From Canna indica (lineage: Eukaryota > Streptophyta > Magnoliopsida > Zingiberales > Cannaceae), in the NCBI GenBank assembly GCA_034359265.1, contig CP136892.1:80964001-81028000 (forward strand): DNA of 64,000 bases, written 5' to 3'. Below, one piece after another: positions 22,401 to 33,465 of the stretch; positions within the stretch are counted from its first letter, which is position 1, and the number at the start of each line of letters is the position of its first letter. The translations under genes were made by a program, and so were the position numbers. The notes beneath the pieces were generated by a model that saw only the letters and a list, made by a program, of their open reading frames with translations, did not search any database and was not told the DNA's origin.

Positions 22401-25400
22401 TCCAAATATAAGAAATAAGTTAGCAATATTTTTCTCATTCAAACAACCAAAGAGGGAAGAAATGTATTATCCTAATTCATTGGCAATTCATATATTTTAC
22501 TTGGACCAGTAAATACAGTTGGTATACTTACTGGTATTTGAACCATTGATTACCAGAACCATGATCCTAAAAACTGCTTTCGGATTATTTTTCTTAATTA
22601 AAAATAAACTTCAAAAATCTTTTTTACTAGGATTCCTGTCATGGTTAAAGTTATCATTGCTAACAAACAGGGTTGGGAGTTTTGTCATGGTATGTGTTAA
22701 ACTCTTGATGCAGAGAGCTAGTTAGCTCTCAGTGTAGTTTGCATACTGTTCCATTGCATATGCTACATTGTTTAGCAGAAAAATAAACAATTGTTTTTTG
22801 CCTATGCATTCTTTAGAAAATCAAAGGTTTTTCAAGCATATTTGGCTGACAGTTCAGCACTAGCATTATAAGTACCAAATAGAAGCATATATTGATGCAA
22901 TTACTTTCACATATGCAAACCAAACAAGTGGATCATTTTCTATGTAGGAAATTTTGTGTGCCACAAAGAAACCAGGGAAGTGGTCTGCTGCATAAGGCTT
23001 ATGGACAGCAATCATATGATGCCTACATACTTCTAAATCTTGTTGCAAACTATTTCAACAAAGGACCACCGGTGAACTGTTTCACCTACATTGGACGACA
23101 TATATGTTTACATTTTTTATGGGTCGATATCAAGTGGTACAGTTCTGTGTGCCACCCACTATAATGGTGCACTACCAGCCCCACAACTCCTCAAACTAGT
23201 ATATGAAACCTTGTGTGAAGCACCATAAGCTGCTATTAGGAACATAGAAAAGGGCATAAGGCAAGCAGCACTGGATCAATTCTGTGCAAGTGGAACAACC
23301 ATCCACTTAAGTAGTATGTAAAATATGAAACTCTTTCAGTGAACCCACACTGTATTGCTACTGAAAGAGAATGAGTGCATGAACTGATATGTTTTAAAAA
23401 AGAATCTATTTCTTACAACCAAATAACATTATTGTAACATCTTAGAAAAAAGGGTGACCCTGTGCACGAAGCAATCCCACTTTTGTGGACTCTGGGAGGG
23501 TTGATGTAGGCAGCCTTCCCTTGCAAAAGATGTAGGCACCCTTCCCTTGCTTTTTTGCAGAGAGGTTGTTTCCATTGTAACATCTTAGAACTACATGAAA
23601 ATATCAACTTAAGATATGCAGGTTAACTGACCTGGTCATCCACTTCCGGGTACCCTTGAAATTGTAAAAGAACAGGTAGCATAAATGATTCATCATCCTG
23701 GTATTCACAAGTAAATAAATAAGAACTGAAGAGAACTGGAGTGTGGCATGAAGACAGCCCCACCAAAACCATGTATTTGGACATAAATGATAAATCAATA
23801 TAAAATCCTCAGGGATGATTGTTTATTATAGAAAAAAGTGATAATTAACTGAATAAATGAATATTTCCATGTGTATGGCAGAGACAAAGGAAGTTTTTCT
23901 TCAAGAACACATCCTGTGGCATAAAATTTGCAAATATTTCTTGTTATTGTTACTGTGGTATCTCTAACAACCATGGTTTAAAATTTCGCCCAGTATGGTA
24001 CGGTAAGCCCGGTATTTACCGGTTTTTTAGGTTTCCGGTATACGATATATCCGGTATTTGAAAAAACCGGGTATATTATGTATACCGGGCGGTATATGGC
24101 GGTATTTTGCCATATACCGCCCGGTATGGGCGGTATATGGCTCGTACCGCCCGGTATGGGAGAAACCAGGCGGTATCAGGCGGCAATGCCGTTGGCAACG
24201 GGTGGCCGACAGGGCTGTCGGCCACATCTTTCGGAATCATACCGCCCAAACCGGGCAGTATTACATGCATACCGGGCGGTATACCGCCCGGTATGATCAA
24301 CAGTGACCCCAAACGGCTATAGAGCTGTTTGGGGCCGGGTTTGGATTATTTTGGGAGCTATATAAAGCCCCCAAAATACTCTTTCACCCTCACTCACCCC
24401 TCTACCTATCTAAACTCTCAATCTCTCTCAATCTTTCTCAAACTCTTTCTCTCACATTTTTTTTATTAATTTCTACGTCGAAATTCTGCCGAAATCTCAA
24501 GCCGACCATGCATGGCAGCACGGTCGTCGGTTGGAGAAGGCTCATCACTAGCAATACCTCCACTGTACTATGATTCCATGTGGTGGAGGCATCACTCAAT
24601 TGAAGCAACACTTGGCCGGGGGATATGGCGGCGTCGTTGATTGCTCCAAAGTACCGCCCGAAGTTTGAAAGATGTTCAAAGTGCAACTCGACAACAAGAA
24701 GGAGCAACGTCTTAAGACTGCAGCTCAACAAGCCGAGTTCGACCGACGAGCTACCCAAGATGTTGGCAGTGGCCATTATGAGGCTCGAGGTGGCGATTAC
24801 GAGGAGGAGGTGGAACTTCAGGCCGGCATCCCAGCTTCATTGGAGTATGCTGAATTCGAACGAGAACGGGTGTATTATCCCATATCTCAATTCGAATATG
24901 ACGGCAGCAGTGGCAGCGGTGGCATAAGCAACGTCAGCTCAACTTCGGCTGCCGGAGCAATGGACCGAAGCGGTCCAATTCCCTCCGGTCCTTATATTAG
25001 TCGGAGTTCTAGCATGAGAGCATCTCAAACTCAGAGCAGAGGAGGCCTTCGTGGATTCTTCACAAACCTCGGAGCAAGTGATAGAAAAACTAATGTTGAT
25101 GTTTCTGATCTTGATCCCAGGGCATTTCCTCCTTCATCAACAAAGCAACCGCGCATAGATGATGCTTGGGGCAAGACAAAGAAGTGGGAATTGGGGAAAA
25201 TCATCTCCAAATGGTTCCACTTCAGCCGGATTCCCGCAAATGCAGCCAACAACCCATACTACCGAACTATGGTGTCTACCATCCAAAAGGTAGGCCCAGG
25301 TATTACCCCTTCAACTCCATATGAAATTTCAAGACCTTTCCTTGAAGAAGAGGTCAATGAAATAAATCAATGGATCGACGGAATCAAGCGGCAATGGGGG

Positions 25401-28400
25401 GATTACGGATGCAGTTTGATGTGCGATAGTTGGACCGGGCCAACCCGAATGAGCATCATCAACTTTCTCATCTATTGCAACATGAGGGTTATCTATCATA
25501 AGTCGGTGAACGCGTCCGATGAAGTCCATATTGTTGTCTACATCTAGAAGCTGATGAAGGAGGTGATCGAGAAGAATGGACCCCAGAACTTTGTTCAAAT
25601 TATAACTGACAATGGAGCCAATTTCAAAAGGGCAGATGAGATAATTGAACTGAATTATTCTCACATATATTGGACTCCATGTGCAACCCATTGTGTAGAC
25701 TTAATAATGAAAGATATCGGTGCTATACCGATGGTGAAGATGACGGTAAAGAAGGCGCAACAAATTACGCGCTTCATATACAACCACATGGGTACACGCC
25801 CTTATGAGAAAATTTACAAAAGTATTTTTTTAAAATAATTTATAATATTTATTTATTAATTAGTTTATGTGATAATTACTAATAATAATTCCATATTTTA
25901 GGTGAAATTCTTCGACTGGGAGTGACTCGTTTTGCAACCAACTTCATCGCATTAAGGTCGCTCCAACAACGTAAGGCGGGCCTTCGATCAATGTTTACAA
26001 GTGAGGTATGGTCTACATCAAGATATATCAGAACTACTGATGGAAAGCAAACCGAGAAGTACATCCTCAACACGCGCTTCTGGAATTGCGTTGCGGAGTT
26101 AGTCGTCGCCGTAGAACCATTGTACAAGGTTCTACGACAGGTGGATATAGAAAAGACGCCTCAAATGGGTCATCTCTACCACTACATCCACCAAGCACAA
26201 GAAGAAATCAAGAGGGTTATTATTTCTCCAACCAAGTATAAACCATTCATCAACATTATCTCCCAGAGGTGAGAGGATCAAATGGATCGTGACATACACA
26301 TCGTGGGTAATTTTTTATTTAATTTTCTGAAATTATTTAATTTTAATTCATTATGATAAATTACTTATTAAATTTATAATTTTTTATAGTGTATTATTTA
26401 AATCCTGCATACTAGTAACGATATGATCTTAGAACGATGGATAGTTTGTTATATTCGTTTCGCAAGGTCATACAACGAATGTCGGCATCAACCAGAGAAG
26501 TGACACAAGCTCTAAATGAATCAAGATTTTTCCGAGATTCAAGTGGCAATTTCGGAAATCCATTTGCAATATCGTGCCGAGATTCTCTGGATCCAGGTAG
26601 ATATAATTTTTTTTCAATTTATTTATTAATGATAAAATTGGTAATCTCGTTACTAATATCAATTTTAAATCTATTGCAGTTGAATAGTGGTTGCAATTTG
26701 GAACCGAAGTTTCAATTTTTCAGAAGATTGCAACACGTATCCTCTCGCAAACCACATCATCAAGTGGATGCGAGAGAAATTGGTCGACCTTCGCCTTGAT
26801 TCATACCAAGCCGCGCAACCGGCTTTCATATGCCCGATTAAAGAATCTAGTCTACGTTCATTACAACATGCGGCTTCGAATGCGGACATTACAAAACGAA
26901 GATATTCAACATGTAGATTCGTTCGATGTCGAGTTCGTCCAAGACGATGCGGACCCGATAATTGATTGGTGGAGTGCAATGGAAAGCGACCAACCTCTTT
27001 TTGATGAACCAGGCGAACCACCTCGGCCTTCACCAATTATATCTGATGCACTTGAGTCTGAGAGCCAACCAGAAGACATGACCATCACTCCCTTGGACTC
27101 TCAACGAATTCAGCAAGCAAGATGTCGATCTGAATCGGACTCTCCATCTTCCCAATCAAAGGGAAAAAAGAAGGCAACACCTTCAAATGCAAAAGGCAAA
27201 GCCAAAGATAAATGACCAATTGATCCTTTGGATGCGATTGCAGAAGTAAAAGAGGACAAAGAAGACGAGCCCTCCATTCATAGCAGTAGCAGCACAGAAG
27301 ACGAAGGAGATGATGATGATGATGGAGCTGGTGGAGAAGACACTGTCGTGCCATCAACAGTGCCGCTTGATGATCTATGGACAAATGAGTAAAACTTCGA
27401 TCACGCCACCCAAGATGATGACCATGGTGCTAGAACCGGACAAACAACTCAGGTGTACAAGAAGAGAGGCCCGCGTCGAGGAGGTGGACCGACAGCTTTG
27501 CAAGTTTACCATCACGATATGATGAGTAGTTTGCAAGAAGTTTCTGAATCAACGTACTCTGTATCCAGTACCTACTCAACTGATGATACAGGGTCTAGTT
27601 CTTGGAATCCCAACAAAGAATCGCTAATGACAATGTGGTATAGTGGATACCAAGGAATTATACCATGGGAAAATTTTCAAATATGGGCATTAGAGACCTA
27701 CGGTATTGACCTTAGTCGTGTATGTCCCAAAGCCCAAGATATGTATGGGTACGACAGACGTCATTCGTCCGCATTTTAAATATTGTATTCATGTATTTGA
27801 TATTTGAATATTGATTTTAAACATTTCTTCATCAATTATATGGTTATTGGAGATTTGGAGTTATTTAAAAAAAAAAAATACCACTGGTATGCAATTTCCA
27901 TACCGGACCGTACCGTGTCGGTATGGTACGGTACCGGTACCGGTCGGCGACCGAAATCAGTACTGGTACCAAGATTTTAAACCATGCTAACAACTATGTT
28001 CTCTTATAAACATAACATCAAAAGCATCGCCAGCCTCAGGTTTCTAACACACAATTCTCCTTTGCAACAAGGGAACCTGCAAAAAGCTAAATAGAATACC
28101 TGTGTTTCTTCAATAGATGGTACATCAAGATATGGAGCAATTTCTTCAGCTGCAACAACGCCGCCATTTGAGGAAATATATTGTCCTATCTGGTGATGAT
28201 AGAGGAAGTTATGTATAGTTGACCTTATGATCAGTGGATTAGCAGAACAGAACAGAATAGAGGATAAAATGAGCTTAAGATTAACTTCAGATATATTACT
28301 AATTTATGAACTCATTAGTTTCAAGAAAATATCAATTATTCACATGCAAAAAACATTGAAAAAGGCACTTCGCAGATTATTAAAGATGGAGCTAAGTAAA

Positions 28401-31400
28401 ATTTGAAAGATTCATAACACAAAGTCTATGTTCTGTAGGAATTAAAATAATCCTATCTATGTCACACTCATCATGATGCCTAGATCTATGCTAATTTTGG
28501 TTAAATTAAATACTAAAAGCTAAAGAATAAAAACATGCATCTAGGAGGAAAGGTTGCAGCAGTATAAAAATAGAGCTTGATATAAGAAAAAAATACCAGC
28601 TTCCACCTCTCTTCTTCGAGTCCTTGATTAGGATCTCCATCACCAAAAACAAATGAGAAAACCTACAAAAATAAATAAGATTATGTACAGCACTAACCAA
28701 AACTCAGAGATAAAGGAACTTGAACAAATCAATCAACCCTTTCTTATTACAGATTCAACAAAGTTCATTCCACGGTTTCCACTATCTGTTCTTATTTGCT
28801 GCCTTCTATAGTAATTCATATCCCAGTACCTGTAAAGGATTCATACACAAAAATGGCTTTGTAAGAAATAGATGCATGCAACTGTTATCGCATCTGTGCA
28901 TACAAGACTTCTTTCTGATAATTCCTTGAACAAAAACTGATAAGCACTAACTTGAGACACAGTTTGATTTCAGGTCCTGGGTGATTTTCAGTAGCAAACA
29001 AGCAGAACCACTTGTTTAGTGTTTATGGCACATCTATCCACTGCTTCCCTTCCAAAGGCTGAATGGAAAGATCAGGTAACTAACTAGTAACTAACTAGCT
29101 ATGAATATTTCATTTCTCCATTATAAATACAGATCCTAAGTTCATCATGCGCAAAGCTTGGTTTTATTGATGCATACAGATACTAAAAGGGCAGTCAAGC
29201 ACATAACACACCCATCAAGAAGGGTGGGGAGTGTTAGTATATGTAGTCCTGCCCTTGTATGGCAATACAATAAAAATCTCACATTTGTTTTGCATGTAAA
29301 AGATTGCGATGACTAGGTATAAGAGTTGGAAAATTTAGAATAAACTTAGTTCCATAAAGAAGTAATAGTCTCTAATCACTAGTTCACTTCAAATTCAAAA
29401 TAGTGCACTACTTTCCAATTGACTCTTAACTCAAGACTGATTTATAATCAAATGTACATAGTACTAGTTATTTCCAAGAGTCAAACTTGACATCTGAGCT
29501 ACCATCAAGAATGCAAATATTCACATTAACTAAACATCTGGAACTTGTAATCTTTACAATAACCCCATCTGATATAGATAGCAATGGTGCATTACCAAAG
29601 AAATAATGTGTAATGAATCTTTCATAGATCAGGTTTGGGCCTGAAACCACTGAAGTATATGATATAGATCTAATATTGAACAATGTCTCAGATTCAATGC
29701 TCCATTTTTTAAATTAAGCTGAAGAAAGATGGCATGTGTTGGAAATTTCAAAGCTGAAACAGACTAAGTAAAGTGAATTATTAGTATAACCTTGAGTAGA
29801 ATTCAGTAATAATATAATTATAAAAGGAGCATTTCAAAGTATGAGAGATTATGAGGCTCCTGTGGGGGTTGAAAAGGAACGATGTACATAGACTTACCCA
29901 TGCAAACAAGTTGTTTCCATGACCCAGTCCCTGAACATCCAGACCAAAAAGAAGTGGTCTTACCATGGCACAGAGACTACACATCTAACAAAAAACAATG
30001 CTTATCATTTTCTGTACCACACTCAAGAGGGTTGCCCTTATTTTAGGATAATTCAACCATAATTTAAAATTAGAAGGATTAACTTTCTTGGACATTGTTA
30101 TTAAATGATGCAACCTTAAGAAAAGAACAACCCATGAATAAGAATGCTGCTACTCAAGGATTTAAGGAGGTTATAAATATGCAGTCTTAACCATTCATGA
30201 GGAATCTGTCTTCTGCAAGACCTGAACTCATCTTATGGAGCTCATGGGGAAGCAACCTTGTCATTGCACCAAGAGCCATCATTTAGAAATCAAACTCCAT
30301 ATACAATGTAAAAATTTTAAGCATTTTTTTTCTTATGTCAACTCTCTTCCCACACAAGGCAGATGTCACACTGTTTAAAGCAAATAGACTCTACATGAGG
30401 AGAAAAACAAGATATCATCAGAGCTCAGGAAATTTACCAGAATAAATCAGTTGGACGAAAGAGAACAGTGAATCCAGAATCATATGATCTTCCTCGTCTA
30501 CCACGATTATCTTCACTATCACTGTAACCAATAAAAGAATGTGAGGTGTTTTCTCAAATAAAGTAATGAAGAGGAAACTGCCAATGTAATAATTTATTGG
30601 TGACAACATACTCATAAGTCTCAAAAGGCTGATATAAGATACAATAAATTAAATAATGAGAGAGCAAATAACCTCCGACTAGAAGATATAAGAACAATAA
30701 TTGTCGTATATACAAGGATTATTGAGGCAATAAGTGCAGTGCCAAATGAAACTCTGATTAAATATGCTGCAGCTGCCTGCAAACAACATCAAATTGCTCA
30801 AATGCACTTATTAAAACCGACTTATGAGATACATGGCAATAAGAAAATATTAAGAAAAAGGAGCATGGCAATTGGAATACCTTCGCTTTGTCCAGAAGTG
30901 GTTCAACTTTCATCCTAAAAGATTTTGCAGCAAGCTTAGAGCGATAATCCTTTGGGAAAGCATAAAGCACATCACCTTCATCTGAAACCTACAAATACAA
31001 GCCGGACATAAATATTAAGATAATTAGAAGCTGCTTATTTTCTCCAAAACTTACCAAGAGAAAGAAACTGTTTATTTTCTGTATCAGAATGATGCAAAGT
31101 CCAGTTTGGCGAGCTTGGGGTTGCCAAGCTTACATAGCTAGAAAGAGTTTGTAAAAGTGCTACATCTCGGTGATGTGAATAATTATAGATGTTATATACT
31201 AGGAAGGTTTGTTCTTAATGAATTGGGAGCAAATGATCACAAAGATAAAAATTAAGGAAAGAAATATGATCGATTATAAGGACCAGCCATGAAAGAGGAA
31301 GAAGTGATGCATCGAAGACCAATGATCAAGTCATATTAATTCAAGTCAATGAAGTCCACCTATCATAACCATTCTAGTGCCGATTTTATGTATTCTAACT

Positions 31401-32075
31401 TCTAAGGATTAAGTACTCACAAAAAGTTTCTATCTTATTATCTAACTGCATTTCTGAAGTACAAGACCAGACACCAAATAGGCAGATGAGTTGTCATTCA
31501 TATTGTCAGTACCAACCTCTGAGATATATGTTCTACTAAACAACGCACAGTGCTAAAAAAGAAAGCTACAGGTTGAAACAAGGAAGTAATGAACTAAGCT
31601 AATTCAAAATTAGCTGAGACAATTAAACAATTTTGACGAGAATGAGAAATGACTTTACCTCCAAGAATCCCCCGGTATCAGCGGCAAGTGCCTGCAAAGC
31701 CCGCTCAGCTTCGTTCAGCTTAAGCCCGGCCTTGCTCGCCACGTCACCCATCGTCACCCTCCCGCCGTAATAATCCACAGCCTCCATGGCGCGGTTCCGC
31801 ACATCGGAGGGCAGCTTGTCCGTTTCCACGCTTCCCCCCGGCCGGATTCCCGCCGGCACCTTCACGCTGGCTCGGACCGTCGAAGAGCGCACCCGAGGGC
31901 TCGGGCATCTGAGGGCGATGCGGACACGTAACGAGGAGGGGGAGGAAGAAGAAGAAGATAGAGTGGGGCGGCGGGCGGAGACCCGGAGGAGGACGACCAA
32001 GGGTTTAGCGGGGAGAGATTTGGAGCAGAGGGAGCGAGATGTCGAGCCAAAGGAGGAGATGGAGATTGAAGCCAT
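19479..32075 (-). CDS. Chloroplast membrane protein, At5g03900-like
   Basis: Homologue of the conserved plant protein At5g03900, sometimes labelled an iron-sulfur cluster biosynthesis family protein; its function is not established. Thirteen exons on the minus strand (given low to high): 19479-19622, 19796-19939, 20684-20747, 20831-20917, 22222-22364, 23632-23697, 28100-28189, 28597-28662, 28751-28829, 30438-30521, 30673-30776, 30881-30988, 31659-32075. All junctions are GT-AG and in phase, giving 531 residues. Residues 1 to about 65 are Ser/Arg-rich like a chloroplast transit peptide. Membrane segments lie near 183-205, 394-413 and 437-458. Two similar winged-helix-like segments end in GDVLYAFP (about 147) and GNILYRFP (about 345). 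The C-terminus ends in an acidic/basic tail (KDWDKRFRELDRSD). A 4-kb hAT transposon sits in the 23698-28099 intron and a MITE in the 20918-22221 intron. Start chosen as the ATG giving the transit peptide. Confidence 0.9.
21972..22150. mobile_element. Tourist-like MITE, copy 2
   Basis: 179 bp with ends TGGCATGTTTGC and GCAAACATGCCC flanked by TTA (21969-21971 and 22151-22153). Same family as 3344-3551 and 46684-46902. It lies in an intron of the At5g03900-like gene, 70 bp from an exon. Confidence 0.8.
23972..27986 (+). mobile_element. 4.0-kb hAT transposon with perfect target duplication
   Basis: The ends are CATGGTTTAAAAT and the exact inverse ATTTTAAACCATG. They are flanked by the perfect 8-bp duplication CTAACAAC (23964-23971 and 27987-27994), the hAT signature. 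The first 330 bp hold many copies of CCGGTAT/ATACCGCCCGG in both orientations, probably transposase-binding subterminal repeats; a smaller cluster (GGTACCGGTACCGG) marks the right end. The interior carries a transposase on the plus strand, opposite to the host gene. The intact ends and duplication suggest a fairly recent insertion, but the transposase is broken. Confidence 0.93.
24580..27779 (+). pseudogene. hAT transposase (BED-DUF659-hAT dimerisation), broken
   Basis: Parts in order: a BED-type zinc-finger remnant (GGGITQLKQHLAGGYGG) at about 24583-24640; a Ser/Gly-rich linker and DUF659-type N-part at 24672-25547; the DNase core with ITDNGANFKRA and CATHCVDLIMKDIG at 25554-25800; more RNase-H-fold sequence at 25910-26272; and the hAT dimerisation domain (SSGCERNWSTF and RLSYARLKNLVYVHYN) at about 26755-26870. 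A/T-rich gaps at 25830-25900, 26290-26430 and 26600-26690 look like introns. Stops that break the frame: TAG 25545-25547, TGA 26270-26272 (probably a former TGG, in the conserved RW motif); further ones at 27213 and 27390 may lie beyond the true end. It is unlikely to produce active transposase. Confidence 0.88.
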
Positions 32076-32111
32076 GGATTAGGGTTAGATTTTTGTCCGC
32101 AAATAAAACAT

Positions 32112-32150
32112 CTGCCTTTTCTTTTCTTTTCTTTTCTTTTCTTTTCTTCT
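32112..32150. repeat. (CTTTT)n microsatellite in 5' UTR
   Basis: About six to seven CTTTT units just upstream of the At5g03900-like start; in its mRNA sense they read as AAAAG repeats in the 5' UTR. Confidence 0.85.
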
Positions 32151-32407
32151 ATTTTTATTTCGATAAAGAAAAACTCTGCCGTTGTGGTATCTTCGTCGTA
32201 ACTCGTAATCGTGTACAAGTGATAAAATATCCGGCAAAATTAACCGAAAGAAAATAAAATTAAATATATAATTTTCAACAAATAAAAATAAAATAAATAT
32301 CTACATAAGCGAGCACGAGCTGAAAAAGAGATACTTTTAATTACGATATAATTGATCTTGAAATCCAATTATCCAACCAAACAAATGTGCGTTAACTAAA
32401 TAAAAGT

Positions 32408-33178
32408 AAGGGTTAATTTCAATTTAGCCCAAAATTTTAAGATTTAATCAATTTAACTCTTAAGTTTAACAAAATATCAATTGGTTTGAAGTTTTTTGAT
32501 TTATTATAGTTTGAACCTCAATTTTATAACTTTATTTTAATTTAACCCTTTCAATCTTAAAACACTTATAAATTTTCATCATTTCTTAACCAAATATTAA
32601 ACTTTTATCATTTAGACTTGAAAATAAGTAAATATTTATGGTTAGTTTATATAATAAACGAGATAATATTAGGTAAGATTTAATCTAATCATTAATGGCT
32701 GGTAAAAAAAATATAAATATCCACTTATGTTTTGCACTTAAATAATTAGGGGTGTTCACAGGTCGGGTCGGATCGGGTTTAGGAAAAAAATCGATCTGAT
32801 CCGACCAAGTATAATTGGGTCAGGTCGAGTCAGGTCGGGTAGTCGGATTTATCCGTTTAGGAAAAAAATAAGTTTTTAATAATAATTTTTTTAAAAAAAT
32901 TAGAAATAATTAGAAATAAATATTTTTTTAATATAAATTTTTTTAAAAAAATTAAAAAATATAAAAAATTCAGGTAATCGGGTCGGGTCTCGGGTCATTG
33001 GATTTTAAATATTGAAACCCAGACCCGATTATAATCGGATTTCAAATATTTGAACCCGACCAGACCGGTAAATAATGACTCTTTTGCGAATTAAAATTTG
33101 AAAGTAAAATTAATATTTCTTAAATCTGAGAGTAAATTGACAAAAATCTTAAAACTATGTCAAACTGAAATTAACCCT
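32408..33178. mobile_element. Mutator-like inverted-end element, host of a nested MITE
   Basis: Left end AGGGTTAATTTCAATTTAG with AAAATTTTAAGATTT and CAATTTAACTC; the right end inverted reads AGGGTTAATTTCAGTTTGA with the same following blocks. The ends pair over about 60 bp. No target duplication was recognised. It fills most of the space between two divergent genes (starts at 32075 and 33466) and is interrupted at 32747-33068. Confidence 0.6.
32747..33068. mobile_element. hAT-type MITE with one damaged end
   Basis: Left end TAGGGGTGTTCACAGGTCGG, then arrays of GGTCGGGTC; the right end carries the inverse array (ACCCGACC) but stops at CCGG and lacks the expected terminal CACCCCTA. Yet the 8-mer TAAATAAT is found exactly on both sides (32739-32746 and 33069-33076). 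Confidence 0.65.
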
Positions 33179-33465
33179 AATTTTGGATTTATTATTTAGT
33201 TAATTCAAATACTCATAGTCATATTTACATAATTGTGGAATAATTAATTTTTATTTTCATTTTTGCATAACGTAAAATTATACAGAAGTTTATAGTATTT
33301 CTAGAGAAAAAGACTGCCGTGAAAATATTTCCAAACTTTGAACGACCATTTGAAGGAAAACTGACCACAATAATTATTAGAAGATGATTCGAAATCGCCA
33401 CAAAAAATGAGGAAGAAAACATCTAGAAATCAATCAATGAAGGAATTGTCACCAGAGATGTGAAG

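Noticed and set aside
24027..24322. Cluster of six frames rich in Gly, Arg, Tyr and Pro
   Set aside because: They are translations of the CCGGTAT palindrome array in the hAT left end.
29200..29290. Possible copia polypurine tract plus LTR start (GGGTGGGGAGTGTTAGTATATG)
   Set aside because: Typical look of a copia 3' end, but no LTR body, partner LTR or coding remnant was found nearby; too short to claim.
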